Of a stretch of DNA of 64,000 nucleotides, positions 27,612 to 37,113 are shown piece after piece; position 1 is the stretch's first letter; every line of letters starts with the position of its first letter. The DNA lies in contig NZ_WIDQ01000003.1 of NCBI RefSeq assembly GCF_009495745.1, forward strand, positions 186,001-250,000, in the 5' to 3' direction. The notes under the pieces are model-generated. The model searched no databases and was not told where the DNA came from. It saw nothing but the letters and a program-made list of their open reading frames with translations. The position numbers and the translations under genes were made by a program. Source of the DNA: Niveispirillum sp. SYP-B3756. GTDB lineage: Bacteria > Pseudomonadota > Alphaproteobacteria > Azospirillales > Azospirillaceae.

Positions 27612-28376
27612 ATGGTGACGACGCTTTTCAAAGCGAAGGGAGTATCCGCGTTGCGCGCGTTGATCCGTGAATGGGCGGGGCTGATCGGCTTTGTCGCCAT
27701 CTTCTATTTCACCACCAACACTTTTCTCTTCGCCGGTTTCCATGTTCCTTCGGAAAGCATGTTGCCGACCTTGAAGGTGGGGGACCAGTTCTATGCGGCC
27801 AAATATGCCTATGGCTATAGCCGCTTCTCCACCTCCTTCGTGCCGCTGCCGTTCGGCGAAGGGCGCTTTCCCGACCTGATGCCGGAACGCGGCGACGTGG
27901 TCGTCGCCCGCATCCCGCGGATCGAGGAAGATTATGTGAAGCGGGTCATCGGCCTGCCGGGCGACCGTATTCAGGTGATCGGCGGCCGCCTGCACATTAA
28001 CGGGGAGATGGTGCCGCGCGAAAAGCTGCGCGACTATTCCTACCGCGACAATAGCGGCTTCGTCGTCTCCGTCACCGAATATAAGGAGACGCTGCCGGGT
28101 GGCCGCGAACATCTGATCCTGGAGCAGAGCGATAATGGCCGCGATGACAATACGCAGGTCTATGTCGTGCCGGCGGGCCATGTCTTCCTGATGGGTGACA
28201 ACCGCGACAATTCCCAGGATAGCCGTTACCTGAATCAGGTCGGCTATGTGCCGATTGAGCGTGTGCTGGGCCGTGTCTCCATGGTTGCCTTCGCCCGGCG
28301 CGGCTGCAACGAGGAACCGGGCCTTGTCTGCCCTGGCGGCGGCTGGTTCGACCGGCTGTTCCACTGGATTCAGTGA
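27612..28376 (+). CDS. lepB: Signal peptidase I
   Basis: Cleaves Sec/Tat signal peptides at the outer face of the cytoplasmic membrane. 254 residues with one N-terminal membrane anchor (LIGFVAIFYFTTNTFLF). The catalytic serine is in VPSESMLPTLKVGD (Ser49) and the general-base lysine in DYVKRVIGLPGDRI; box E reads FLMGDNRDNSQDSR. Length is typical for alphaproteobacteria. The start ATG 27612 has only a weak RBS (CAGG); an in-frame TTG at 27588 is an alternative. It ends at a strong bidirectional terminator shared with the convergent asparaginase gene. Confidence 0.95.
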   Translation: MVTTLFKAKGVSALRALIREWAGLIGFVAIFYFTTNTFLFAGFHVPSESMLPTLKVGDQFYAAKYAYGYSRFSTSFVPLPFGEGRFPDLMPERGDVVVARIPRIEEDYVKRVIGLPGDRIQVIGGRLHINGEMVPREKLRDYSYRDNSGFVVSVTEYKETLPGGREHLILEQSDNGRDDNTQVYVVPAGHVFLMGDNRDNSQDSRYLNQVGYVPIERVLGRVSMVAFARRGCNEEPGLVCPGGGWFDRLFHWIQ

Positions 28377-28400
28377 CCGCCACCGGGCGCTTGCTCAAAT

Positions 28401-28437
28401 AAAAAACCCGGCACCGATCCATGGTGCCGGGTTTTTT
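28401..28437. terminator. Bidirectional terminator between lepB and asparaginase gene
   Basis: A 15-base perfect stem from A-run plus CCCGGCACC to GGTGCCGGG plus T-run, with a seven-base loop. T-runs flank the stem on both strands, so it can stop lepB (+) and the convergent minus-strand gene. Confidence 0.92.
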
Positions 28438-28440
28438 GTT

Positions 28441-29514
28441 TCACGGTTCGCCCTTGAAAATGGCAACCACGGGTTTCTGCCCCTCTGCCGCCATGGCCCG
28501 GTACATGCCGGATGTATTGAAGCTCCAGGCCAGGGTACCATCGGCGGCAACGGCAATCACCCCGCCATCCCCGCCCAGGGCCGTCAGTTGTTTCTGGATC
28601 ACCGCATCGGCGGCCTGCTGCAGGCTTTTGCCACCGTACCCGACCAGATTGCACACCTCCCGCGCCACGCCGAGGCGGATGAAATATTCCCCCGTGCCGG
28701 TACCGGACACCGCACAGGATTTATCATCGGCATAGGTGCCGGCCCCGATGATCGGGCTGTCGCCCACCCGACCCCACAGCTTGGCCGTGGTGCCACCGGT
28801 GGAGGTGCCGGCGGCGACATGGCCGGCCCGGTCGCGGGCCACCACCCCGACCGTGCCGAACTTGCGGTCTTCCGGCAACCCGTCCCCTTGGGCCAGCGGC
28901 ACCGGCTCCGGCCCCACACCCGGTGGGCGCGGGGGAATGGGCAGCCCGCGTTCCGTCAGCGTCTTTTTCAGCGATTGCCAGCGTTTCTCGGTGAAGAACC
29001 AGGAAGGATCGGCCTTCTCCACGCTTTTTTCCGCGCCAAACCGCTCCGCCCCCTGGCCGATCATCATCACATGGGGTGATTGTTCCATCACCGCGCGGGC
29101 CAGCGTGATCGGGTTGCGGATGCCGGTAATGCCGGCTACTGCCCCGGCCTTCAGCGTGCCGCCATCCATGATGGCGGCATCCAGCTCGTTCCGGCCGTCG
29201 GCGGTGAAGACGGCACCGCGCCCGGCATTGAACAGCGGATCATCCTCCAGCCCGCGTACCACGGCTTCCACCGCATCCAGGGCGGAACCACCCTTGTCCA
29301 GCACGGCGGTACCCCGATTCAGGGCCGCCTGAAGGGCGGCGCGATAGGTTGCCTCCGTCTCTGCCGACATGGTTTCCCGATCCATCACCCCGGCCCCGCC
29401 GTGCACAGCCAGGGCCCAGCCGGGCTTGGGGGCGGCTGGGGGCGCCGGGGTGGTGCAGCCACCGGCCAGCAGGGACAGGGCCAGCAGGAAGGGGGCGGAG
29501 CGGGGATGGGGCAT
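28441..29514 (-). CDS. Isoaspartyl peptidase/L-asparaginase (Ntn hydrolase), probable lipoprotein
   Basis: 357 residues of the plant-type asparaginase (T2) family that removes isoaspartyl residues from peptides and hydrolyses asparagine after self-cleavage. Family blocks are WALAVHGGAGVMD, DDPLFNAGRGAVFTADG and ELDAAIMDGGTLKAGAVA. The nucleophile threonine is at FGTVGVVARD, and GTSTGGTTAKLWGRVGDSP follows. Unlike the cytoplasmic E. coli enzyme, it begins with a hydrophobic leader and a lipobox-like LLAGGC, so it is probably exported and lipid-anchored (processed by Lgt). ExoIII follows 17 bases upstream in the same direction, so they may share a transcript. Confidence 0.9.
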   Translation of the reverse strand: MPHPRSAPFLLALSLLAGGCTTPAPPAAPKPGWALAVHGGAGVMDRETMSAETEATYRAALQAALNRGTAVLDKGGSALDAVEAVVRGLEDDPLFNAGRGAVFTADGRNELDAAIMDGGTLKAGAVAGITGIRNPITLARAVMEQSPHVMMIGQGAERFGAEKSVEKADPSWFFTEKRWQSLKKTLTERGLPIPPRPPGVGPEPVPLAQGDGLPEDRKFGTVGVVARDRAGHVAAGTSTGGTTAKLWGRVGDSPIIGAGTYADDKSCAVSGTGTGEYFIRLGVAREVCNLVGYGGKSLQQAADAVIQKQLTALGGDGGVIAVAADGTLAWSFNTSGMYRAMAAEGQKPVVAIFKGEP

Positions 29515-29531
29515 GGGTCTGTTCCTTGGGC

Positions 29532-30305
29532 TCAGTCCCGCAATTCCAGGATCACCGGCGTATGGTCGGACGCCTTCTCCCGCCCGCGCGGTTCCCGGTC
29601 GATCTCACACGCCACCAGCCGGTCAGCGGCCTGGGGGGAGAGCAGGAAATGGTCAATGCGCAGGCCCTTGTCGCGCGGCCAGGCGCCGGCCTGATAATCC
29701 CAGAAGCTATAGGCGCGGGCTAAGCCCGGATGCAGGGCGCGGAACGCCTCCGTATAGCCCAAAGCCAGGATTTCCTGGAATTTCAGCCGTGTGTCCTGGC
29801 GGAACAGGGCATCATCGGCCCAGCCGATGGGGTCATAGACATCCATGGCCGCCGGGATGACATTATAATCACCGCCCAGCACCACCGGTATTTCGCGGGC
29901 CAGCAGGTCGCGCGCATGAAGCCGCAGCCGCTCCATCCAGCGCAGCTTGTAGGGGTACTTCTCCGTATCCACCGGGTTGCCGTTGGGCAGATACAGGCTG
30001 GCGATGCGCACCCCGGCGATGGTGGCCTCCACATAGCGGGCCTGCTCATCCTCCGGCTCCCCCGGCAGCCGGGTGATAATGTCCTCCGCCTGCTGTCTGG
30101 AGAGCAGGGCGACGCCATTATAGCTTTTCTGCCCCACCGCCTGGACGTGGTAGCCCAGTTCCTGAAACGCGGCGGCGGGGAAGTTCGGCGTCTCGCATTT
30201 GATTTCCTGGAACAGCACCACATCCGGGCTGGTAGCGGCCAGCCAGTCGGTGACGTTCGGCAGACGGGCCTTGACGGAATTGACGTTCCAGGTGGCGATC
30301 TTCAC
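29532..30305 (-). CDS. xth: Exodeoxyribonuclease III (AP endonuclease)
   Basis: A 257-residue EEP-superfamily DNA repair nuclease that cuts 5' of abasic sites and has 3' exonuclease and phosphodiesterase activity. Signatures are KIATWNVNSVKARLP at the start, LFQEIKCE with the catalytic glutamate, YLPNGNP, the LGGDYNVIP metal site and the C-terminal RIDHFLLSP and SDHTPVI. Length and motifs are standard. It lies between erpA and the asparaginase-like gene, all on the minus strand. Confidence 0.95.
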   Translation of the reverse strand: MKIATWNVNSVKARLPNVTDWLAATSPDVVLFQEIKCETPNFPAAAFQELGYHVQAVGQKSYNGVALLSRQQAEDIITRLPGEPEDEQARYVEATIAGVRIASLYLPNGNPVDTEKYPYKLRWMERLRLHARDLLAREIPVVLGGDYNVIPAAMDVYDPIGWADDALFRQDTRLKFQEILALGYTEAFRALHPGLARAYSFWDYQAGAWPRDKGLRIDHFLLSPQAADRLVACEIDREPRGREKASDHTPVILELRD

Positions 30306-30329
30306 GGGGTAGGTCTTTCGGCCAGAAAA

Positions 30330-30698
30330 TCAAACAGAGAATGAGGCGCCGCAGCCGCAGGAGGAGGCGGCATTGGGGTTGTTGACCTTGAAATAGCTGC
30401 CCATCAGGTCTTCGACATAATCTATTTCCGCCCCGGCCAGGAGGTCGAGCGAGGTGTCATCCACCACCATCTTGGCATTGTCGCGGGCGAACAGGTGGTC
30501 ATCCTCATTCACGGCGGTGTCGAAGCTGAAACCATATTGGAAGCCCGAACAGCCGCCGCCGGAGACGGTCAGGCGCAACATCTGGTCGGGGTTACCCTCC
30601 AGTGTGGCCAGCTTGGCGATGCGGGCGGCGGCGCTGGCCGTCAGGCTCATCACCCGGCCGGCAGGGGTATCGGACTGGTTTTCCGACAAAATCGACAT
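30330..30698 (-). CDS. erpA: Iron-sulphur cluster insertion protein ErpA (A-type carrier)
   Basis: A 122-residue A-type Fe-S carrier that delivers [4Fe-4S] clusters to apoproteins. The three cysteines sit in SGGGCSGFQYGF and the C-terminal SSCGCGASF. The ErpA-like N-terminal region includes MSLTASAAARIAKL. ATG 30698 is chosen because conservation begins soon after it; the frame extends to 30767 but the extra 23 residues overlap the divergent promoter region. It could equally be called IscA-like; ErpA is the usual assignment for the alphaproteobacterial gene next to dgt. Divergent from dgt. Confidence 0.9.
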   Translation of the reverse strand: MSILSENQSDTPAGRVMSLTASAAARIAKLATLEGNPDQMLRLTVSGGGCSGFQYGFSFDTAVNEDDHLFARDNAKMVVDDTSLDLLAGAEIDYVEDLMGSYFKVNNPNAASSCGCGASFSV

Positions 30699-30808
30699 GG
30701 CAGGCGATCCTTGATCCGTTAACGTCTGGACAAACGCTTGCACCCTATGTAAGCGCCGAACAGCCATCCGTCAAAGCGGTCGGCATCATAACACGGAGGG
30801 CGCCCAGA

Positions 30809-32131
30809 ATGATGCGCTGGAACCAGCTTCTTTCCCGCCAGCGTCTGGCCAAGGAAGGGCTTGCCCCGGAACTGCCTTACCGCAGCGCCTTTGAGATTGA
30901 TATCGACCGCATCACCTTTTCCACCAGCTTCCGCCGCCTGTCCGACAAGCAGCAGGTGCATGGCATTGGCGGCTCGGACTATGTGCGATCCCGCCTGACC
31001 CATTCGATGGAGGCGGCCCGGGTGGGCCGGTCGCTGGGAAGTTGGGCGGGGGCGGAAATCATCGGGCGCTATGGCCAGGATGCCGTGCCGGCCACCGCCT
31101 TCGATATTGGCAATGTGGTGGCTGCCGCTGCCCTGGCGCATGATCTGGGCACGCCCTGCTTTGCCCATACGGGCGAAGATATCATCTCCGACTGGTTCCG
31201 CAGCGCCCCCCTGGGCCAGCGCATCCAGGATGGGCTGGATGGCCAGCAATGCAGCGAGCTGCGCAATTTTGAGGGCAATGCCCAGGGCTTCCGGGTTCTG
31301 ACGCGCCTGCAGGGCTGGCGCGCCAGTGGCGGGCTGCAGCTGACCGCCGCCACGTTGGGGGCCTATGGCAAATATCCGTGGAGTGCGCCGGCAAGTGCCG
31401 ATGAGGTGCGGCCGCATAAGCGTAAATATGGTTTCTTCGGCAGCGAGACCGGCTTCATGGCCGATGTGGCCAGTGAACTGGGCCTGATCCCCATCGGGCG
31501 CGACGCCTGGTGCCGCCACCCGCTGGCCTATCTGGTGGAGGCGGCGGACGATGCCTGTTACTCCGTCGTGGATATCGAAGATGCGGTGAAGATGCGGATG
31601 CTGTCCTTCGCCGATGCGGAGGAGTTGCTGGAACCGCTGATCGAATGGGACCGGCAGGAATATAATGCCATTGATGATGAGGACCGGCGTCTGATCTATC
31701 TGCGCGCCCGCGCCATTGACCGGCTGGTGCATGATGCCGGGCTGGCCTTTCAGGAAAAGCTGGCCGACATCATGCAGGGTAAGCCGGTCGGCCCGCTGCT
31801 GAACATGATTGAGCGCAAGGACGCCCTGAAGGAGATTTCGGAGGTCAGCTATACCCGCATCTATCGCGGCCAGCAGCGTTGCGAGACCGATATTGTCGCC
31901 GCCCGCACCATCACCATCCTGCTGGAAGCCTATGGGGAGGCGATGCTGGCGCGCGAAGCGATTGGACCCAACGGGGAATTGCCGCGCCGCTTCGCCTCCC
32001 TGCTGGAAACGGTGCCGGGCATCCGCCGCATCCCCTATGATCGGGCCGGCTGGGTGCGGGCGCTGCTGGATTACATTGCCGGCATGACCGACCGTTTCGC
32101 CATCCGGCAGGCGCAATTGATTGCGGGGTAG
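30809..32131 (+). CDS. dgt: Deoxyguanosinetriphosphate triphosphohydrolase-like protein
   Basis: A 440-residue HD-domain dNTPase that cleaves dNTPs to deoxynucleoside and triphosphate. The N-terminal FRRLSDKQQVHG and RSRLTHSMEAARV precede the HD dyad AAAALAHDLGTPCFAHTGE, with the second metal aspartate in EAADDACYSVVDIEDA. Two adjacent ATGs (30809, 30812) follow GGAGGG. The longer upstream frame overlaps erpA antisense and is rejected. The erpA-dgt divergent pair followed by argS and the SPOR protein is a frequent alphaproteobacterial arrangement. Confidence 0.93.
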   Translation: MMRWNQLLSRQRLAKEGLAPELPYRSAFEIDIDRITFSTSFRRLSDKQQVHGIGGSDYVRSRLTHSMEAARVGRSLGSWAGAEIIGRYGQDAVPATAFDIGNVVAAAALAHDLGTPCFAHTGEDIISDWFRSAPLGQRIQDGLDGQQCSELRNFEGNAQGFRVLTRLQGWRASGGLQLTAATLGAYGKYPWSAPASADEVRPHKRKYGFFGSETGFMADVASELGLIPIGRDAWCRHPLAYLVEAADDACYSVVDIEDAVKMRMLSFADAEELLEPLIEWDRQEYNAIDDEDRRLIYLRARAIDRLVHDAGLAFQEKLADIMQGKPVGPLLNMIERKDALKEISEVSYTRIYRGQQRCETDIVAARTITILLEAYGEAMLAREAIGPNGELPRRFASLLETVPGIRRIPYDRAGWVRALLDYIAGMTDRFAIRQAQLIAG

Positions 32132-32308
32132 GTTTCTGCCCCTGATCGCCTCAGCCCTGCCTAACCACTTCTGCCACATTCCCGCCCTTCATATCTGCAC
32201 ACTGTGCGTTGCGGGATGATCGGTGTAGGGTGCCATGATGACCCCGTACCGGTGCCTTGGCGCCGGGCCGTGGGCAATCTGCCCGGACCTTGAGTCAAGC
32301 CTGGAAAA

Positions 32309-34054
32309 ATGAACGTCTTCAAAGATTTCGAAGCCAAGATCGTTACGGCGCTGGAACAGATGGTGGCGGCGGGGGAACTGCCGGCCGGGCTTGATTTCGC
32401 CCGAATCACCGTGGAGCCGCCGCGCGATGCCAGCCATGGCGATGTCTCCACCAATGCCGCGATGGTGCTGGCCAAGCCGGCGGGCAAGCCGCCGCGCGCC
32501 ATTGCCGAGGCACTGGTGGCCCGCCTGAAGGGCATGGATGCCGTGACGGAGGCCAGCGTGGCCGGCCCCGGCTTCGTCAATCTGCGCATTGATACCGGCT
32601 GGTGGCTGACCCGCATGGCGGACATCCTGACGGCAGGGGACGCCTATGGCGAAAGCAAGCTGGGTGCCGGCCGCCGGGTGAATGTGGAATTCGTTTCCGC
32701 CAACCCCACCGGCCCCATGCATGTGGGTCACACCCGTGGCGCGGTGGTGGGCGACGTGCTGGCGCGTCTGCTGGCCAAGGTCGGCTATGACGTCACGCGC
32801 GAATATTACATCAATGATGCCGGCGCCCAGGTGGATGTGCTGGCCCGTTCCGCCTATCTGCGCTACCGCGAGGCGCTGGGTGAGACGGTGACGATCCCGG
32901 AAGGACTGTATCCCGGTGACTATCTGAAGCCGGTCGGTCAGGCCCTGAAGGATCAGGATGGCGACCGTTGGCTGCAGGCGGAGGAGGGCGAATGGCTGCC
33001 CTATTTCCGCAGCTTCACCGTTGCCCGCATGATGGTGATGATCAAGCAGGATCTGGTTCTGCTGGGCGTCGAACATGACGTCTTCTCGTCCGAGAAGGCG
33101 GTGGTGGATGCCGGTGCGGTGGATACGGCGCTGAAGGCGCTGGAAGATCAGGGCCTGATCTATACCGGCGTGCTGGAGCCGCCCAAGGGCAAGAAGCCCG
33201 AGGATTGGGAGCCGCGCCCGCAGACCCTGTTCCGCGCCACCCAGTTTGGTGACGATGTGGACCGGCCGCTGAAGAAGTCGGACGGTTCCTGGACCTATTT
33301 CGCCAACGACATCGCCTATCACTATGACAAGTTCCGCCGCTCTGGCGAGCTGCTGATCGACGTGCTGGGTGCTGACCACGGTGGCTATGTCAAGCGGATG
33401 CAGGCCGCTGTCACGGCCATCACCGGTGGCAAGGGCGCGCTGGATGTGAAGATCTGCCAGCTGGTCAACCTGCTGGATGATGGCCAGCCGGTGAAAATGT
33501 CCAAGCGCGCCGGTCGCTTCGTCACGCTGCGCGACATTGTCGAGGAAGTGGGGGCGGGTGTCGTCCGCTTCATCATGCTGACCCGCCGCAATGACCAGAC
33601 GCTGGATTTCGATCTGGTCAAGGTCACGGAAAAGTCCAAGGAAAATCCGGTTTTCTATGTGCAGTATGCCCATGCACGCTGCCATTCCGTGCTGCGCCAC
33701 GCCGAAGAGGCGGGCTATGCGCTGGATGCCGCCGGGCTGGCCGCTGCCCCGCTGTCGCGTTTGGATGCGGATGAGGAAGTGGCGCTGGTCAAGCTGATGC
33801 AGTCCTTCCCCCGTACGGTGGAAGCGGCGGCGGAAGCGCATGAACCGCACCGGATTGCCTTCTACCTCTATGATCTGGCCTCGGCCTTCCATGGGCTGTG
33901 GAACAAGGGCAAGGATGATGCATCCATGCGCTTCCTGATCGAAGGCGATGCGGAACTGACCCGCGCCCGTTTGGCGCTGATCACCGCTGTCGCCCAGGTC
34001 ATTGCAGCCGGGCTGCACATTCTGGGCGTCGAGCCCGTCAAGGAAATGCGCTGA
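32309..34054 (+). CDS. argS: Arginyl-tRNA synthetase
   Basis: A 581-residue class I synthetase charging tRNA(Arg). The N-terminal additional domain 1 is seen at [20 protein letters not shown]. The HIGH motif is in [16 protein letters not shown], and the KMSKS-like loop reads [13 protein letters not shown]. The anticodon-binding DALR helix bundle ends near [13 protein letters not shown]. Size and motif order are normal. The 177-base leader after dgt shows no obvious promoter; the RBS is weak (TGGAAAA). It is followed 12 bases later by the SPOR gene. Confidence 0.96.
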   Translation: MNVFKDFEAKIVTALEQMVAAGELPAGLDFARITVEPPRDASHGDVSTNAAMVLAKPAGKPPRAIAEALVARLKGMDAVTEASVAGPGFVNLRIDTGWWLTRMADILTAGDAYGESKLGAGRRVNVEFVSANPTGPMHVGHTRGAVVGDVLARLLAKVGYDVTREYYINDAGAQVDVLARSAYLRYREALGETVTIPEGLYPGDYLKPVGQALKDQDGDRWLQAEEGEWLPYFRSFTVARMMVMIKQDLVLLGVEHDVFSSEKAVVDAGAVDTALKALEDQGLIYTGVLEPPKGKKPEDWEPRPQTLFRATQFGDDVDRPLKKSDGSWTYFANDIAYHYDKFRRSGELLIDVLGADHGGYVKRMQAAVTAITGGKGALDVKICQLVNLLDDGQPVKMSKRAGRFVTLRDIVEEVGAGVVRFIMLTRRNDQTLDFDLVKVTEKSKENPVFYVQYAHARCHSVLRHAEEAGYALDAAGLAAAPLSRLDADEEVALVKLMQSFPRTVEAAAEAHEPHRIAFYLYDLASAFHGLWNKGKDDASMRFLIEGDAELTRARLALITAVAQVIAAGLHILGVEPVKEMR

Positions 34055-34066
34055 GGCGAAGAAGCC

Positions 34067-35374
34067 ATGTCTTACCAGGACGATGAGGAAGAAGGCGGTC
34101 TGCACAATCCCGCCGATCCGGCGGGGCAGGGCCGTCCGCGTCCGCAATCGGGCTTGCGGGCTGATTTCCGGGCCGATCCGGCGTGGCACGGGCGGGGGGG
34201 CGCACCGCGCCCGCCCGAACCGTCGCTAAGCGCCGATTATTCATCCCCGGCACCGCCGCCGCCCAGCCATGACCCGAATGCCGGGTATGAGGCGGATTAT
34301 GTGGAGCCGGCACGCGGGCCGTCCACAGCGGGATATCGCGCGCCGGCACCCGATCCCTATCAGCCGCGCGTGCAGCCGCAGCCCCCCGTCTATGCCGATG
34401 ACGGCTATGATGACGGCCAATATGATGATCAGCAGGCCTATGCCGAACCGCCAGCAAAGCGGCGCGGCATCATTAACGCGGCCATCGTCGCCGGTGGTCT
34501 GGTCGTGTTTGGTGGCATCATCTTCTATGCCTATAATCAGGGGATGCGGGCGGGTACGGAGAGCGTCGCCCCGATCCTGCGGGCCGATGCCTCCCCCACC
34601 AAGGTCAAGCCGGAACAGCCGGGCGGGCTGGAAGTACCGCATCAGGACCGGCTGGTCTATGACCGGCTGAACCCCTCAGCCAATGGCGATGAGGGGGAGG
34701 TGGAGCGGCTGCTGCCCCCACCAGAAACCCCGATGGAACGCCCGCGCGCTGGGGCCGAGCCATCGGCAGAAGAGCCGATGATGCCGATGGCAGAAGAAGG
34801 CGAAGGGGAATTGGCCGGCGGTCGCCATGCGGCAGCCCCAGAGCCCATGTTGCCGCCACCGCAACAGCCGGTGACGCAGCAGCCCAGTTACAAGCCCACG
34901 GCCCCGGCCAGCCAGCCGACGCAGGCCCCGGTGCAGCAGAGTGCCGTGCCGCCCGCCCATACGGCTGGTGTACCGGCGACGACAGCCACGGCACGGCCGC
35001 AACAATTGGTGCCCCCGGCATCGGCGACGCCGCCCAAGCCGGCCCCGCAGGTGGCACAGGCGCCGGTTGCCGCACCGCCGGCGCCCAAGCCGACCACGGC
35101 ACCGGCTCCTGCGCCCACAGCCGCCGCTACCGGCTCTGTACGTCTGCAGGTGGCCGCCGTGGATAGCGAGGGCAAGGCCGCTGCCGAATGGTCGCGCCTG
35201 CAGCGCAAGTTCCCCGGTGAGCTGGGTGGGCTTTCCATGCGCACCGTGCGGGTGGATCTGGGACCGAAGGGCATTTTCTACCGTATCCAGGGTGGACCGG
35301 TGGATGAAGCGCGGGCCAAGCAGATTTGCACGGCGCTGGCTGCCCAGGGGGCGGGGTGTGTCCTTGTCCGCTAA
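34067..35374 (+). CDS. SPOR-domain membrane protein
   Basis: A 435-residue cell-envelope protein. A Pro/Asp/Tyr-rich cytoplasmic region of about 135 residues (with DDGYDDGQYDDQQ) precedes one membrane helix (IINAAIVAGGLVVFGGIIFYA). A long Pro/Ala-rich periplasmic linker follows, then a C-terminal SPOR domain (SVRLQVAAVDSEGKAAAEW to AQGAGCVLVR). SPOR domains bind denuded glycan strands at the division septum, so a role in cell division or septal peptidoglycan remodelling is likely. It overlaps nagZ by 17 bases, another peptidoglycan gene; this pairing is common in alphaproteobacteria. Confidence 0.92.
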   Translation: MSYQDDEEEGGLHNPADPAGQGRPRPQSGLRADFRADPAWHGRGGAPRPPEPSLSADYSSPAPPPPSHDPNAGYEADYVEPARGPSTAGYRAPAPDPYQPRVQPQPPVYADDGYDDGQYDDQQAYAEPPAKRRGIINAAIVAGGLVVFGGIIFYAYNQGMRAGTESVAPILRADASPTKVKPEQPGGLEVPHQDRLVYDRLNPSANGDEGEVERLLPPPETPMERPRAGAEPSAEEPMMPMAEEGEGELAGGRHAAAPEPMLPPPQQPVTQQPSYKPTAPASQPTQAPVQQSAVPPAHTAGVPATTATARPQQLVPPASATPPKPAPQVAQAPVAAPPAPKPTTAPAPAPTAAATGSVRLQVAAVDSEGKAAAEWSRLQRKFPGELGGLSMRTVRVDLGPKGIFYRIQGGPVDEARAKQICTALAAQGAGCVLVR

Positions 35375-36380
35375 GCGTCCGCTTGCCCTTGTGCTGGGCT
35401 GTGCCGGTCCCCGGCTGTTGCCGGAAGAGAAGGCGTTCTTCCGCGATGCCGACCCGTTCGGCTTCATCCTGTTCCGGCGCAATGTCGAAACGCCGGAACA
35501 GGTGCGGGCCCTGGTGGCGGACCTGCGCGACAGCGTGGGGCGCCATGCCCCGGTGCTGATCGATCAGGAAGGCGGCCGGGTGGCCCGGCTGCGCCCGCCG
35601 CACTGGCCGGAATTGCCGGCCGCTGCCCGGATCGGTGCGCTGGGGGACGATGCCCCGCACGCCGCCTGGCTGCATGGTCGCCTGCTGGCCGCCATGCTGT
35701 CCGATCTGGGGATTGATGTGGATTGCGCGCCGGTGGCCGATGTGCCGGTGCCGGGCGCACATGATGTGATCGGCGACCGCGCCTTTGCCGGCGATCCGGC
35801 ACGGGTGGCCTTACTGGCGGCCGCACAGGCGAAAGGTTTGCTGGATGGCGGTGTGTTGCCGGTGGTGAAGCATGTGCCCGGCCATGGCCGGGCCTTTGCG
35901 GACAGCCATCTGGAACTGCCGGTGGTCACCACGCCACTAGCGGAGCTGGATGCCTGGGACTTTACCCCCTTCAAGGCATTGGCCGGGCTGCCGCTGGCCA
36001 TGGTGGCGCACGTCGTTTATACGGCCATTGATCCCGATCGGCCGGCCAGCGTGTCGCCGCAGGTGATCGGGCGGATCGTGCGCGATGCCATTGGTTTTGA
36101 TGGTCTGCTGTTCAGCGATGATCTCTCCATGCAGGCGCTGAGCGGCAGCGTCGGTGACCGCACGGCCGCCGTGCTGGCGGCCGGCTGCGACATTGCCTTG
36201 CACTGCAATGGCAAGATGGACGAAATGCGCGACGCCGTGGCCCATGCGGCCCCGCTGACCGCTGTGGCGGACAGGCGTTGGGCCCGCGCACAGGGTGAGC
36301 GCCGGCCAATCCCCCCGGCGGAAGAGGCGACAGCCTTGCGGGCGGCCTTGGCGGACATGTTGACGGGAAGGATGGCTTGA
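35358..36380 (+). CDS. nagZ: Beta-N-acetylhexosaminidase NagZ
   Basis: A 340-residue GH3 enzyme that removes N-acetylglucosamine from anhydromuropeptides during peptidoglycan recycling in the cytoplasm. Signatures: GFILFRRNVETPEQ, IDQEGGRVARLRPPHWP, the NagZ motif KHVPGHGRAFADSH carrying the flexible-loop catalytic His/Asp pair, and LLFSDDLSMQAL. GTG 35358 was chosen because GGGGGCGGGG lies just upstream and VLGCAGPRL begins soon after; a TTG at 35364 is possible. It overlaps the SPOR gene, consistent with coupled translation, and the M50 protease follows after six bases. Confidence 0.94.
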   Translation: MSLSAKRPLALVLGCAGPRLLPEEKAFFRDADPFGFILFRRNVETPEQVRALVADLRDSVGRHAPVLIDQEGGRVARLRPPHWPELPAAARIGALGDDAPHAAWLHGRLLAAMLSDLGIDVDCAPVADVPVPGAHDVIGDRAFAGDPARVALLAAAQAKGLLDGGVLPVVKHVPGHGRAFADSHLELPVVTTPLAELDAWDFTPFKALAGLPLAMVAHVVYTAIDPDRPASVSPQVIGRIVRDAIGFDGLLFSDDLSMQALSGSVGDRTAAVLAAGCDIALHCNGKMDEMRDAVAHAAPLTAVADRRWARAQGERRPIPPAEEATALRAALADMLTGRMA

Positions 36381-36386
36381 GAGCCG

Positions 36387-37076
36387 ATGCTCGATATTGA
36401 AAACATCCTGCTGCAGATTTCCGTCATGGCTTTGCCGGCGCTGCTGGCCATCACCTTGCACGAGGCGGCACACGGCTATGCCGCCCTGCATTTCGGGGAT
36501 GATACAGCCAAGCGGCAGGGGCGCCTGAGCCTCAACCCGCTGCGCCATATTGATCCGCTGGGCACCGTTATCCTGCCGCTGGTGATGTTCGCCACCACGG
36601 GCTTCATGTTTGGCTGGGCCAAGCCGGTGCCGGTGGATTTCCGCAATCTGCGCAATCCGCGCCGGGATATGGTCTGGGTGGCGGCGGCGGGGCCGGCGGT
36701 GAATATCGTGCTGGCGGTGGTTTCCGCCCTGTTGCTGCACACCGCCAATCTGGTGCCGGATTTCATGGCGCAATGGTTCGTGCGCAATCTGGCAATTTCC
36801 CTGCAGTTCAATGTGTTGCTGGCCTGTTTCAACATGATCCCGCTGCCGCCGCTGGATGGGGGCCGGGTGGCGGTGGGGCTGCTGCCGGACGCATTGGCCT
36901 TTCCGCTGGCGCGGCTGGAACGTTATGGCATGTTCATCCTGATCGGCGTCGTTTTCCTGATCCCCTTCATCGCCGGGAAGCTGGGCTATGATTTCAGCCC
37001 CTTGGGGATGGTGCTGTTGCCGGTGGTGGATATGGTGGTGGACTGGATCGTCCGGTTGACGGGGATCATGGGATGA
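36387..37076 (+). CDS. Site-2 protease family (M50) membrane metalloprotease
   Basis: A 229-residue polytopic membrane protease of the minimal YwhC/Rip type, without PDZ domain. The zinc motif HExxH is in ITLHEAAHGYAALHFGDD and the third ligand region is NMIPLPPLDGGRVAVGLL. About five hydrophobic segments. Homologues cleave transmembrane substrates such as anti-sigma factors; the target here is unknown. It lies between nagZ and scpA as in many alphaproteobacteria and is probably in the same transcript. Confidence 0.9.
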   Translation: MLDIENILLQISVMALPALLAITLHEAAHGYAALHFGDDTAKRQGRLSLNPLRHIDPLGTVILPLVMFATTGFMFGWAKPVPVDFRNLRNPRRDMVWVAAAGPAVNIVLAVVSALLLHTANLVPDFMAQWFVRNLAISLQFNVLLACFNMIPLPPLDGGRVAVGLLPDALAFPLARLERYGMFILIGVVFLIPFIAGKLGYDFSPLGMVLLPVVDMVVDWIVRLTGIMG

Positions 37077-37113
37077 TCCGCCCAATCCCGTTCTACGGGC
37101 TGTAATACGCACG

